From Rhodospirillales bacterium (GTDB taxonomy: Bacteria; Pseudomonadota; Alphaproteobacteria; Acetobacterales; Acetobacteraceae), in the NCBI GenBank assembly GCA_017304945.1, contig JAFKLG010000063.1, positions 1 to 64,000 on the forward strand: a stretch of 64,000 nt of DNA, given 5' to 3'. Made by a program: the position numbers and the translations under genes. The notes beneath the pieces are model-generated. The model did not search any database and was not told the DNA's origin. It saw nothing but the letters and a program-made list of their open reading frames with translations. Of the stretch, positions 9,345 to 17,696 are shown one piece after another. How positions within the stretch are numbered: the first letter of the stretch is position 1; each line of letters opens with the position of its first letter.

Positions 9345-10887
9345 GCGGTGGTGCCGCACGGAGCGGCCCGCACGCAGCGGGATCGACCCGGAACAGCGCG
9401 GCGAAGTCGGTGCGCACCAGCGGGGTGAGGCGGGGGTCGGCGAAGCCGGGCGCGCCGCCCGCCTCCAGCAGCAGCAGGTCGTCGAACCCGCACAGGTCCT
9501 GTGCCGGCAGCGCGCCGGCATCCGGCATGGTGCCGACGCGCAGCGCCAGGCTGCGATAAGGCTCCCGCGTCGCGACCGGCTGCTGGGAGTTGTTGTCGAA
9601 CAGGAAGGGCCACCAGGCGCGCCGCTCGATCGGCAGCAGCGCCGGCATGTGCACGTCCAGGCGCAGGCCGGAGGCGAGGCGGCGGCCCGGCCGGGCGGAG
9701 TCCCAGTAGGCCGGGTTCCCCTCCGGCGGGACCGAGGCCAGGAACACGGTGCTGCCCGGCGCCACCGGGGCGATGGCGGCCCGCAGCTCCGCGAGGTCGT
9801 CGGCATGGGCCGACCAGACCGAGGTCATCACGCCGAGGCGGATCAGGACCAACGTGAACAGCACCACCAGCGCCGGACGACCGAGCCGCGGCGCCAGGCC
9901 GGCGAACAGCAGGTAGTCGGCGAGCACGATGAAGCGGGTGTCGAAATGCGCGACGCCCTTGAAGCCGAACGGCGCCACCAGGAACAGGCCGAAGGCGACG
10001 AGCAGCGCGGCGAGCGCCACCGGCCGGCTGTGCGGTCGCGCTGTTACCGCCAGGGCCAGGACGACCAGGGCGGTCGCGACCGGCAGCCAGGCGACGTAGC
10101 CATCGAACGGGACCAGGAACTGTGCGAGCTTCTCCGCCGGGCCGCGGAAATCCGGTGCGCCTCCCTCTTCATGCAGCGGCGAGAGCAGGTAGAGCCCGGC
10201 GGGCGGGGCGAAGACACACAGCAACACGCCGAGGCGCCGCAGCACGGCCGCAGGTGCTGCAAGGCGGAGGGGCCAGGCCCGCAGCGCCTCGTATGGCGCG
10301 ATCAGCAGCGCGAAGGTCACCAGGCCCATGAGGTGGCAGAGGAACAGGACCACGGCGCCGGCGACGGCCAGCGCCAGGGTGCGGCGCGGAAACCGGTCTC
10401 GCCAGGCGATCCAGGCCGCAGCCAGCAGCAGTCCGAGGCCAAGTCCGGCGGTGAAGTTGAGGAAACCCAGCAGCATCGCCTGGTTCCAGGCCACGAGCCC
10501 GACGCCGAATGCCCAGGGATGCAGCCGGCCGAACACCGCGCGGTGGTAGGCGAGCGTCCCCAGCACGGGCAGCAGCACGATCACGCCGATCCCGATCCGC
10601 CCCACCAGCAGGGGTGGCAGCAAGTGCATCAGCGGCGGCAGCGTCAGATCGATGCCGAGATCGGGCACCAGGCGCCAATGCGGCGCGTAGAAGCGCGACA
10701 GCACCGGGTCGTGCGGAAAGGCCAGCACCACCATGCGCGCGAGATGGTTCGGGTAGTCGAGCAGCGGCGGCAGCTCGACGGCCGCGAGCGGGGCGACGAG
10801 CAGCAGGCAGAGGAGAAGCACGCATCCGGCCGTCCCCCAGGGCGAGAGAGCGCTGGCGGCGGTGTCGGGCGCGCGCGGCTCCGTCAC
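9325..10887 (-). CDS. Polytopic membrane protein of unknown function
   Basis: This 520-residue protein starts at GTG and has about ten strongly hydrophobic segments (for example around residues 20-37, 90-115, 135-165 and 180-205), followed by a C-terminal soluble part of about 130 residues. The motif LLDYPNHLARM after the first membrane segment resembles the first periplasmic loop of large membrane proteins related to GT-C glycosyltransferases, but no diagnostic DxD or ExD motif is certain. It could act in envelope glycan synthesis; this is only inference. It overlaps the convergent small gene by 20 bases and is followed by no obvious partner. Confidence 0.7.
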   Translation of the reverse strand: MTEPRAPDTAASALSPWGTAGCVLLLCLLLVAPLAAVELPPLLDYPNHLARMVVLAFPHDPVLSRFYAPHWRLVPDLGIDLTLPPLMHLLPPLLVGRIGIGVIVLLPVLGTLAYHRAVFGRLHPWAFGVGLVAWNQAMLLGFLNFTAGLGLGLLLAAAWIAWRDRFPRRTLALAVAGAVVLFLCHLMGLVTFALLIAPYEALRAWPLRLAAPAAVLRRLGVLLCVFAPPAGLYLLSPLHEEGGAPDFRGPAEKLAQFLVPFDGYVAWLPVATALVVLALAVTARPHSRPVALAALLVAFGLFLVAPFGFKGVAHFDTRFIVLADYLLFAGLAPRLGRPALVVLFTLVLIRLGVMTSVWSAHADDLAELRAAIAPVAPGSTVFLASVPPEGNPAYWDSARPGRRLASGLRLDVHMPALLPIERRAWWPFLFDNNSQQPVATREPYRSLALRVGTMPDAGALPAQDLCGFDDLLLLEAGGAPGFADPRLTPLVRTDFAALFRVDPAACGPLRAAPPLSAGTR

Positions 10888-10911
10888 GTCCGCGGGCCGA
10901 ACCGTCTCACC

Positions 10912-11110
10912 ACCCTGCCCCGACGACCGCAGATCGGGTCCTCGCGCGGCCCTGCCCCCAGACCGCGGAGCGGGTCACTGCTCGGCCCTGCTCCGCGGCG
11001 GGGGAGCCGATCGCCGGTCGGCCCTCCCCCGCGACGGGGAAGCGGATCGCAAGCCTGCCCTTCCCCCACGGGGGGAGAAGGGCCCTATCCGCGCCTCCCG
11101 CATGGGAGAG
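10912..11110. repeat. Degenerate 36-bp GC-rich tandem repeat
   Basis: Five to six diverged copies of a roughly 36-base unit lie here. On the minus strand each has a C-run/G-run hairpin core like CCCCGTCGCGGGGG, then AGGGC and a CGATCCGC-like end. The period is a multiple of 3, so translations in several frames show a 12-residue periodicity, but there is no start or family signal. It sits just past the stop of the first solute-binding-protein gene. Confidence 0.7.
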
Positions 11111-11124
11111 GTGGCGAGGCTGGC

Positions 11125-12714
11125 TCACGCCGTGCGGCGCAGGTTCCAGAAGATCGCGAACCCGTTCACCCGATCCTTCAGGTTGCTGCGCAGCGCGGTG
11201 AAGGAGCTGTAGGAGCCGAGGGGGACGTAGGCGACCTCCTCGATCGCGACGCGCTGGATGTCGGTCGCGATCGCCTTGCGGCGGGCCTCGTCGGGTGCGT
11301 CGAACCAGGCGTCGCGCAGGCGCTCCAGCTCCGGGATGGTGGGCCAGCCGAACCAGGCATCCTTGCCGTTGCCGCGGATCAGCACGTGGCCGGCCGGATC
11401 GGCGAAGTCGAAGCTCGAAAACGCGGTGCACAGCGCCGACCAGCCGCCCTTGTCCACCGGCTCCCGGCTTGCGCGGCGCTGGATGACGGTGCCCCAGTCC
11501 GACAGCGCGAAGTCCTGGTTGAAGCCGAGACGCCGGAACAGGTCGGCGGCGACCTGCGTCATGGCGGCGGGGGCCAGGATGTCGGTCGGCCCGATCAGCC
11601 GCATCTTCTGGTCGGTGTAGCCGGCCGCCTTCATCAGCCGCTTCGCCGCCTCGAGGTCGCGCGGGCCGGTCAGCGGCTCGAGCCCGACCTCGGAGGCATA
11701 GGGCGTGCCCGGCGTGAACACGCCCACCTTGTCCTTCCAGTCCTTCGGGTCGTCGCCGACGATCGCCGACATGAAGTCGCCCTGCACGATCGCGGGGAGC
11801 AGCGCCTGGCGCAGCTTCTTGTCGTCAAAGGGCGGCTGCAGGTGGTTCAGCCGCAGGATGCCCAGCAAGCCACCCGGATCGATCACCTGGACCGAAACGT
11901 CCTTGTTGCGCCCCAGCAGCGTGCGCAATTCGGGCGTCGGCTGCTCCCACCAGTCGATCTCACCCTGCTGCAGCGCCGCGCCCGCGGTCGAGGCGTCGGT
12001 GATGATCTGCCATTCCACCCGGTCGAAGAACACGCGCTTCGGCCCGGCAATCAGACTGGGCGTGCCGTCGGGACGCGGCACGTAGCCGGCGAACCGCTCA
12101 TACGCCATCAGGCTGCCGGAGTTGTACTCGTCCTTCTTGAAGCGGAAGGGACCGGACCCGGTGGTGTCGGTGATCTGCTTGAACGCGTCGGTGGTGGCGA
12201 GCCGCTCCGGCATCACGAAGCAGGCGCTGCTGACGCAGGCGAGCGCATTGAACAGCAGCGGGAAGGGCTTGGACAGCCGGAACCGGAGCTCGCGGTCGTT
12301 GAGCGCGACCAGCTCGTCGGTGACCGAAGCGAGCTTCTGTCCCCAGGGGCTGCGCTTGGCCCAGCGGCGGATGGAGGCGACCGCGTCGGCGGCACGCACC
12401 TTCTCCCCGTCGTGGAACACGAGACCCTCACGCAGGGTGATCGTGACCATCCGGCCGGCTTCGTCGATCGAGTGGCCCGCCGCCATCTGCGGCTCCGGCT
12501 CATAGGCCGCGTTCAGGCCGTAGAGCGTGTCGTAGACCATGAACCCGTGGTTGCGGGTGATGTTGGCGGTGGTCCAGACGGGATCGAAGGAAGTGAGGTT
12601 GGCTTGCGGCACCACCTTCAGCACGCTGGAGCCCGCGGCGCGCGCGAGCTGAGGCGCGGCGAGCGGGGCAAGCGTGCTGGCGGCGGTGCCGGCAAGGAAC
12701 GAGCGGCGGCGCAT
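11125..12714 (-). CDS. ABC transporter family 5 solute-binding protein (paralogue 1)
   Basis: This 529-residue secreted protein belongs to the dipeptide/oligopeptide-type (family 5) binding proteins. The N-terminus MRRRSFLAGTAAS plus a hydrophobic stretch ending LARAA is a Tat-type signal peptide. The mature part has FDPVWTTANITRNHGFMVYD, then LREGLVFHDGEKVRAADAV, the usual binding-protein class signature region, and GSGPFRFKKDEY. The ATG at 12714 starts the signal peptide; the frame is open further upstream without conserved residues. No permease or ATPase gene is adjacent. It is clearly paralogous to the products at 13724-15304 and 17697-19286. Ligand unknown. Confidence 0.92.
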   Translation of the reverse strand: MRRRSFLAGTAASTLAPLAAPQLARAAGSSVLKVVPQANLTSFDPVWTTANITRNHGFMVYDTLYGLNAAYEPEPQMAAGHSIDEAGRMVTITLREGLVFHDGEKVRAADAVASIRRWAKRSPWGQKLASVTDELVALNDRELRFRLSKPFPLLFNALACVSSACFVMPERLATTDAFKQITDTTGSGPFRFKKDEYNSGSLMAYERFAGYVPRPDGTPSLIAGPKRVFFDRVEWQIITDASTAGAALQQGEIDWWEQPTPELRTLLGRNKDVSVQVIDPGGLLGILRLNHLQPPFDDKKLRQALLPAIVQGDFMSAIVGDDPKDWKDKVGVFTPGTPYASEVGLEPLTGPRDLEAAKRLMKAAGYTDQKMRLIGPTDILAPAAMTQVAADLFRRLGFNQDFALSDWGTVIQRRASREPVDKGGWSALCTAFSSFDFADPAGHVLIRGNGKDAWFGWPTIPELERLRDAWFDAPDEARRKAIATDIQRVAIEEVAYVPLGSYSSFTALRSNLKDRVNGFAIFWNLRRTA

Positions 12715-12820
12715 CCGGGTCGGTCTCCTGTGAACTGACGTGAGACTCCTCGCCCTGCCTCTGGCGTGCAGGTTGGGCCCTGCTCTTAGCGAAGCGGCGA
12801 CGGTTGCGCCATCGTTCGCA

Positions 12821-13135
12821 TCACCGTCCGACGGTCTGCACCACGTCGAACCCCTCGAACTCGGGATGACCCTGATAGAGGGGCTTGTTGCCGCCTGCAC
12901 CGGCATGCGCGCGGCGGAAGGCCTCGGAGCGCGTCCAGTCCTCGAACGCGGTGCGGCTCACCCAGATGGTGTGGGAGGCGAACAGCGTGTGATCCTCCCG
13001 TTCCGGGCCGCGCAGGAGGTGGAAGGAGACGAACCCCGGCACCTCAGGCAGGTGGGTTTCGCGGGAGGTCCAGACCTCCTGGAACGCGTCCTCCGACCCG
13101 CGGAGCACCTTGAAGCGGTTCATGGCGATGAACAT
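12821..13135 (-). CDS. Antibiotic biosynthesis monooxygenase (ABM)-fold protein
   Basis: The 104-residue protein MFIAMNRFKVLRG... has the small dimeric alpha-beta barrel of the ABM superfamily: RFKVLRGSEDAFQEVW at the start, FVSFHLLRGP in the middle and HTIWVSRTAFEDWTRSEAFRRAH near residue 58. Relatives include heme-degrading monooxygenases of the IsdG type and quinol monooxygenases; the FVSFHLL and W/F pattern fits that group, but heme binding is not proven. AAGGA lies about 10 bases before the chosen ATG. Its upstream DNA is a low-complexity hexamer repeat. It is on the same strand as the solute-binding genes. Confidence 0.82.
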   Translation of the reverse strand: MFIAMNRFKVLRGSEDAFQEVWTSRETHLPEVPGFVSFHLLRGPEREDHTLFASHTIWVSRTAFEDWTRSEAFRRAHAGAGGNKPLYQGHPEFEGFDVVQTVGR

Positions 13136-13154
13136 CGGTGGGAGTCCTTTCGTC

Positions 13155-13235
<81 letters not shown>

Positions 13236-13264
13236 TCTGTTCGTGCAGCACGCTCGAACTTTGA

Positions 13265-13472
13265 TTCAACACAGAGTTGAGGCGAGGAAAGGCGAGACAC
13301 GGAGGGATCGTCGCCGGCACGATGGGAAGCCTCAACCCGGCCGCACGGACCGCGCGAGCCGCCTATATTGATACCGCGCGAAGCGCCTAGACTCATTATG
13401 GCACGTCGTCGCCTCCCCCACGAGGCTGGCCTTCTCTGTGGCTCGCCTCACTCGCCTCAACTCTGTGTTGAA
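13265..13472. repeat. 208-bp segment bounded by a 22-bp perfect inverted repeat
   Basis: TTCAACACAGAGTTGAGGCG (with two more matching bases) at 13265-13286 is exactly repeated in inverse orientation at 13451-13472; similarity extends imperfectly inward for about 14 more bases. The roughly 160 bases enclosed hold no recognisable gene. The shape resembles a miniature inverted-repeat element, but no target-site duplication is obvious. Confidence 0.65.
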
Positions 13473-13475
13473 ACA

Positions 13476-13720
13476 CAGCTGACGCGCGCCGCACGGACGG
13501 AGCCGCCCGGAACCCCGAACGGAGTGGCCGGAGCCGCCCGGACTCCGAAGCAGGACGGACGGAACCGCGCCGCCCGCCCCCCGAATGGAGCGGCCGGAAC
13601 CGCCCGCCCGAGCGAGACGGGCAGAGCCTCCGCCCCGAGCGGGACGGACGGAGCCCTCCCCCCGGAGAAGGACAGCCGGCCCGAAAGCAGTCACGGCCTC
13701 TACGGAAGCCCGCCAGGCCT
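13476..13720. repeat. Degenerate ~30-bp GC-rich tandem repeat
   Basis: Diverged repeats of a unit like GGACGGAGCCGCCCGGAACC followed by CCGAACGGAG; about seven copies are recognisable. Like the array at 10912-11110, it lies immediately downstream of a solute-binding-protein gene. No coding signal. Confidence 0.6.
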
Positions 13721-13723
13721 CCC

Positions 13724-15304
13724 CTAACTCTCCTTCTTCACGTTCCAGAAGATGGCAAACCCGTTCAGCACGCCCGAGAGCTTGGTCGAGTAGGCCGTCG
13801 CCTGCAGGTACTGGCCCAAAGGCAGGTAGGGCAGCTCCTGGAACGCGACCTCCTGGATGTCACGCGCGACCTTCTGCTGCGCCTGCAGGTCGGGGGCGTC
13901 GAACCACTGCTCGCGCAGTGCCTCGAGCTTGGGGATGTCGGGCCAGCCGATCCAGGCATTCGCACCGTTGGTGCGCAGCGCGAGCTCACCGGCGGGGGTC
14001 AGCATGTCGGTGCCGGCCCAGGCGGTGCAGAAGGCGCTCCAGCCGCCCTGGTCCACCGGATCCTTCTTCACCCGGCGCTGGTTCACCGTGCCCCAATCCG
14101 TCGCCACGTAGTCGACGTTCATGCCCGCGCGCTGCAGCATGTCGGCGACCACGTCCGACATCGCCTTCAGCACCGGGAAGTCGGTGGCGGCGAGCAGCAC
14201 CACCTTCTCGTTGTTGTAGCCGGCGGCCTTCAGGTCGGCCTTGACCTTGGCGTAGTCGCGCGGTCCGGTCAGCACCGACAGCCCGACATCGGAGGCCATC
14301 GGCGTGCCGGGGCAGAAGAAGCCAACCGGGGTACGCCACATCGACGTGTCGTCGGTGGCGACCGCGGTCATCACGTCGGCCTGATTCACCGCGCCCAGCA
14401 GCGCGCGGCGGATCGCCGGGTTGTTGAACGGCGGCTGGAGGAAGTTGAACCGCATCATCGCCATCTGGCCCGACGGGTCCTGCACCGATACTTTCAGGTT
14501 GCGCGCCTTGCGCAGCAGCGGCAGCAGGTCGGCGGTCGCATAGTCCCACCAGTCCTGCTCGCCGCTCTGCAGCGCCGAGGCGGCGGTGGAGGCGTCGGGA
14601 ATGGTGGTCCACTCGACGCGGTCGAAGTTCACGATCTTCGGCCCCGCGGTCCAGTCCGGCGTGCCGCCGGCGCGGGGCACGTAGCCGGTGAACTTCTCGT
14701 AGACCGCGCGTGAGCCCGGAACCCGTTCGTTGGCAACGAAACGGTACGGGCCGGAACCGACCACCTCGGTCACCTGCGTGAACGCGTCGGTCTTGGCCAG
14801 CCGCTCCGGCATCATCGCGGGCATCAGGCTGGGCGACTTGCCCAGCGCGTCCGGCAGCAGCGGAAACGGCTTCTTCAGCTTGAACTGGATGGTCTTGTCG
14901 TCCGGCGCCGACAGCTCGTCGGTGGCGGCGAGCAACGCCTGGCCGAACGCGTCGCGCTTGCCCCAGCGCTGGATCGACGCCACGCAATCACGCGCGAGCA
15001 CACGCTCCCCGTCATGCCATTTCAGCCCGTCGCGCAGCGTCAGCTTCCACAGCTTGCCGTCGTTCTCGACGACATGCCCCTCCACCATCTGCGGCGAGAC
15101 CTTGTACGTGCTGTCCTGCCCATACAGCGTGTCATAGACCATGAAGCCGTGGTTGCGGGTGACGTAGGCCGTGGTCCAGATCGGATCGAGGACCGTCAGA
15201 TCGGCCTGCGGGATGAACTTCAGCACGCGGCTTCCCTGCGCGTGGCTGAGGGCCGGCATGGCAAGCCCCGCCGCGCTGGCGGCGAGGAAGGTGCGACGCT
15301 TCAT
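13724..15304 (-). CDS. ABC transporter family 5 solute-binding protein (paralogue 2)
   Basis: This 526-residue exported protein has a Tat-like leader (MKRRTFLAASAAGLAMPALSHA) and the same architecture as the neighbouring paralogues: LDPIWTTAYVTRNHGFMVYDTLYG near residue 40, LRDGLKWHDGERVLARDC near 90, and GSGPYRF near 165. It would bind a peptide, amine or other small organic ligand in the periplasm. The ATG at 15304 begins the leader and lies 34 bases after the stop of the molybdenum-hydroxylase gene, so the two are probably cotranscribed. No transporter membrane subunits are nearby. Confidence 0.92.
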   Translation of the reverse strand: MKRRTFLAASAAGLAMPALSHAQGSRVLKFIPQADLTVLDPIWTTAYVTRNHGFMVYDTLYGQDSTYKVSPQMVEGHVVENDGKLWKLTLRDGLKWHDGERVLARDCVASIQRWGKRDAFGQALLAATDELSAPDDKTIQFKLKKPFPLLPDALGKSPSLMPAMMPERLAKTDAFTQVTEVVGSGPYRFVANERVPGSRAVYEKFTGYVPRAGGTPDWTAGPKIVNFDRVEWTTIPDASTAASALQSGEQDWWDYATADLLPLLRKARNLKVSVQDPSGQMAMMRFNFLQPPFNNPAIRRALLGAVNQADVMTAVATDDTSMWRTPVGFFCPGTPMASDVGLSVLTGPRDYAKVKADLKAAGYNNEKVVLLAATDFPVLKAMSDVVADMLQRAGMNVDYVATDWGTVNQRRVKKDPVDQGGWSAFCTAWAGTDMLTPAGELALRTNGANAWIGWPDIPKLEALREQWFDAPDLQAQQKVARDIQEVAFQELPYLPLGQYLQATAYSTKLSGVLNGFAIFWNVKKES

Positions 15305-15338
15305 GGTTCCGTTTCCTGGAGTGCTCGGGGCGCGAACC

Positions 15339-17648
15339 TTATCGCGTCGCAACGGCCAGCGGAACGGGGGTCCGCGGAGCCTCGCCGAGGCCGCGGGCAC
15401 GCAGGGCCTCCCACACGCGGTTCGGCGTCGCGGGTCCGTCGAACGGGGCGCCGATCGCGTCGGACACCGCGTTGCCGATCGCCGGGAACACCCCGATCGT
15501 CGCCGCCTCCCCACAGCCCTTCACGCCGAGCGGGTTGGTGGTGCAGGGCGTTCCGGCGAGGCGGATGTCGAAGGGCGGGAAATCGTCGGCGCGCGGCATC
15601 GCATAATCCATGAACGAGCCCGCCACCGGCTGGCCGTCCTGGTCGTAGATCGCGGCTTCCAGCAGGGCCTGGCCGGCACCCTGGGCCAGCGCCCCGTGCG
15701 CCTGGCCCAGCGCGACCATCGGGTTCACCACCACGCCGTAATCGTCCACCGCGACGTGCCGCACCAGGCGGGTGCGCCCGGTCTCGCGATCGATCTCCAC
15801 CTCCACGACATGCGTGCCGGTCGGGAAGGTCATCGCCTCCCGCGTCCAGGCATGGAACGTGTCGAGCGGCGTTCCGGCGCGGTGCGCCGCGGCCGCCACC
15901 TCCAGCAGCGGCACCGTGCGGTCGGTGCCGGCGACGCGGAACAGGCCATCCGCGAACCCGACATCCGCCTCCGCCACCTCCATCATGCGGGCGGCCACCG
16001 TTCGGCCCTTCTCGACGATGGTCTCGGACGCACGATGGATCGCCGTGCCGCCCATGTAGGTGGCGCGGGAGCTGCCATGCCCGCCGCCGGCCGGGATCAG
16101 GTCGGTGTCGCCCTGGCACAGGCGGATGGCCGCGTTCGGGATGCCGAGCCGATCGGCGAGGATCTGCGGGAAGGTCGTCTCGTGCCCCTGCCCGATCGTC
16201 TGCGTGCCGGTGATCAGCGCCACCGATCCATCCGGCTCGAAGCGGATATCGACGTTCTCGTGCGGCGATCCGCCGGTGCCCTTGATGTGGCAGGCGAAGC
16301 CCAGCCCGCGCAGGCAGCCGCGTGCCGCGCTCTCCGACCGGCGCGCCGCGAAGCCGGGGAGGTCGGCGGCCGCCAGCGCCGCATCGAAATTGGCGCGAAA
16401 CCGGCCGCTGTCGACGGTGAAGCCCAGCGCGTTCGTCATCGGCGCGACCGGCACGAGGTTCCGCCGCCGAAGCTCCGCGCGATCGATGCCTGTCTCGACG
16501 GCCGCCGCATCGATCAGCCGCTCGATGATGGTGATCGCCTCGAGGAAGCCGGGCCCGCGCGTCACCCCGATCGGCGTCGTGTTGGTGACCACCGCGGCGA
16601 CCCGGAGTTCGATGGTCGGGATCGCGTAGACCGATCCCTGCAGATGGACGTACTGGTTGGTCTGCACCGCGCCCGACCCGCCGGCCATCGCGGCGCCGAG
16701 ATTGGCCACGCTCTGCACCCGGAGCGCGAGGAACCGGCCGTCTGCATCCAGCGCCAGCGCGGCGTCGGCCGTGTGGTCGCGCGCCTGGTGGTCGGCGAGG
16801 AAGGTCTCGCTGCGCGTCGCGATCCACTTCACCGGGCGGCCGGTGCGGCGGGCCGCCCACAGCAGCAGCGCATGTTCGATGTAGCTGAAGTTCTTCGCGC
16901 CGAACCCGCCGCCCACATCCGGCGCGACGAACCGCACCGCCTCCGGCGGCACGCCCAGCACCTTCGCGGTCACGTCGCGATTGCCGTGCAGGTTCTGGCT
17001 GGAAACGTGCAGGGTGTAGCGACCGTCCGCGAACATGCCGACCGCGCCACGCGGCTCCATCGGGTTGGTGACGATGCGGTGATTGTGCACGCGCAGGCGC
17101 ACCACATGGCGCGCTTGCGCGAAGGCGGCGGACGCATCGCCGACATGCCAGTCGAAGCAGAGATTGCCCGGCACCTCCGGCGCGAGAAGCGGCGCATCGG
17201 GCGCCTGCGCGGCCGCGGCGGTGGTGACCGACGGCAGCGGCGCGTAGTCCACGGCGATCCGCTCCGCCGCGTCCAGCGCCTGGGCGCGCGTCTCCGCCAC
17301 CACCAGCGCGACGGGTTCGCCTACCCACCGCACCTTGTCCCGCGCGAGGGGTGGTTGCGGTGCGACGCGGAAGGGCTCACCGGTCTGCACGTTGGCCTCG
17401 ACGGTGGGACGCAGGGCCGAGAGCCCGTCTTCCGCCACCTCCGCCGCGGTCAGCACCGCGAGGACACCGGGTGCCGCGCGGGCTTCGGTGACGTCGATCG
17501 CGCGGATCTCGGCATGTGCGTGGGGGGAGCGCAGGAACACGGCCTGGGCGACCCTGGCGAAGTGGAGATCGTCGAGATACGTGCCGCCTCCGGTCAGGAA
17601 GCGCGCATCCTCCCGCCGCCTTGGCGCGGCGCCGATCCCGTCGGGCAT
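15339..17648 (-). CDS. Molybdopterin-binding subunit, xanthine/aldehyde dehydrogenase family
   Basis: This 769-residue protein is the large Mo-cofactor subunit of the xanthine oxidase/CoxL family, which hydroxylates aldehydes, purines or other compounds. It has the N-terminal RREDARFLTGGGTYLDDL, the Mo-pterin motif DVGGGFGAKNF near residue 245, a VTRGPGFLEA segment where substrate-contacting residues lie, and the C-terminal GVKGCGEAATIG with the base-catalyst glutamate near residue 710. The CoxL-specific AYRCSFR loop is absent, so it is not a CO dehydrogenase. No FeS or FAD subunit genes flank it, which is unusual. GGAGGGG precedes the ATG. Confidence 0.92.
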   Translation of the reverse strand: MPDGIGAAPRRREDARFLTGGGTYLDDLHFARVAQAVFLRSPHAHAEIRAIDVTEARAAPGVLAVLTAAEVAEDGLSALRPTVEANVQTGEPFRVAPQPPLARDKVRWVGEPVALVVAETRAQALDAAERIAVDYAPLPSVTTAAAAQAPDAPLLAPEVPGNLCFDWHVGDASAAFAQARHVVRLRVHNHRIVTNPMEPRGAVGMFADGRYTLHVSSQNLHGNRDVTAKVLGVPPEAVRFVAPDVGGGFGAKNFSYIEHALLLWAARRTGRPVKWIATRSETFLADHQARDHTADAALALDADGRFLALRVQSVANLGAAMAGGSGAVQTNQYVHLQGSVYAIPTIELRVAAVVTNTTPIGVTRGPGFLEAITIIERLIDAAAVETGIDRAELRRRNLVPVAPMTNALGFTVDSGRFRANFDAALAAADLPGFAARRSESAARGCLRGLGFACHIKGTGGSPHENVDIRFEPDGSVALITGTQTIGQGHETTFPQILADRLGIPNAAIRLCQGDTDLIPAGGGHGSSRATYMGGTAIHRASETIVEKGRTVAARMMEVAEADVGFADGLFRVAGTDRTVPLLEVAAAAHRAGTPLDTFHAWTREAMTFPTGTHVVEVEIDRETGRTRLVRHVAVDDYGVVVNPMVALGQAHGALAQGAGQALLEAAIYDQDGQPVAGSFMDYAMPRADDFPPFDIRLAGTPCTTNPLGVKGCGEAATIGVFPAIGNAVSDAIGAPFDGPATPNRVWEALRARGLGEAPRTPVPLAVATR

Positions 17649-17696
17649 GCCAGTCCCCTCCCCTTGCTTGGGACGAAGGCTAGCATGCCGCCGCGA

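Noticed and set aside
9169..12738. 1189-codon plus-strand open frame over the membrane protein and first binding protein
   Set aside because: Composition is Arg/Gln/His-rich as expected for antisense of a high-GC gene; no start, ribosome site or domain supports it.
15339..17648. Carbon monoxide dehydrogenase large subunit (CoxL form I)
   Set aside because: The diagnostic AYRCSFR active-site loop is missing; general aldehyde/xanthine dehydrogenase family is the safer call.
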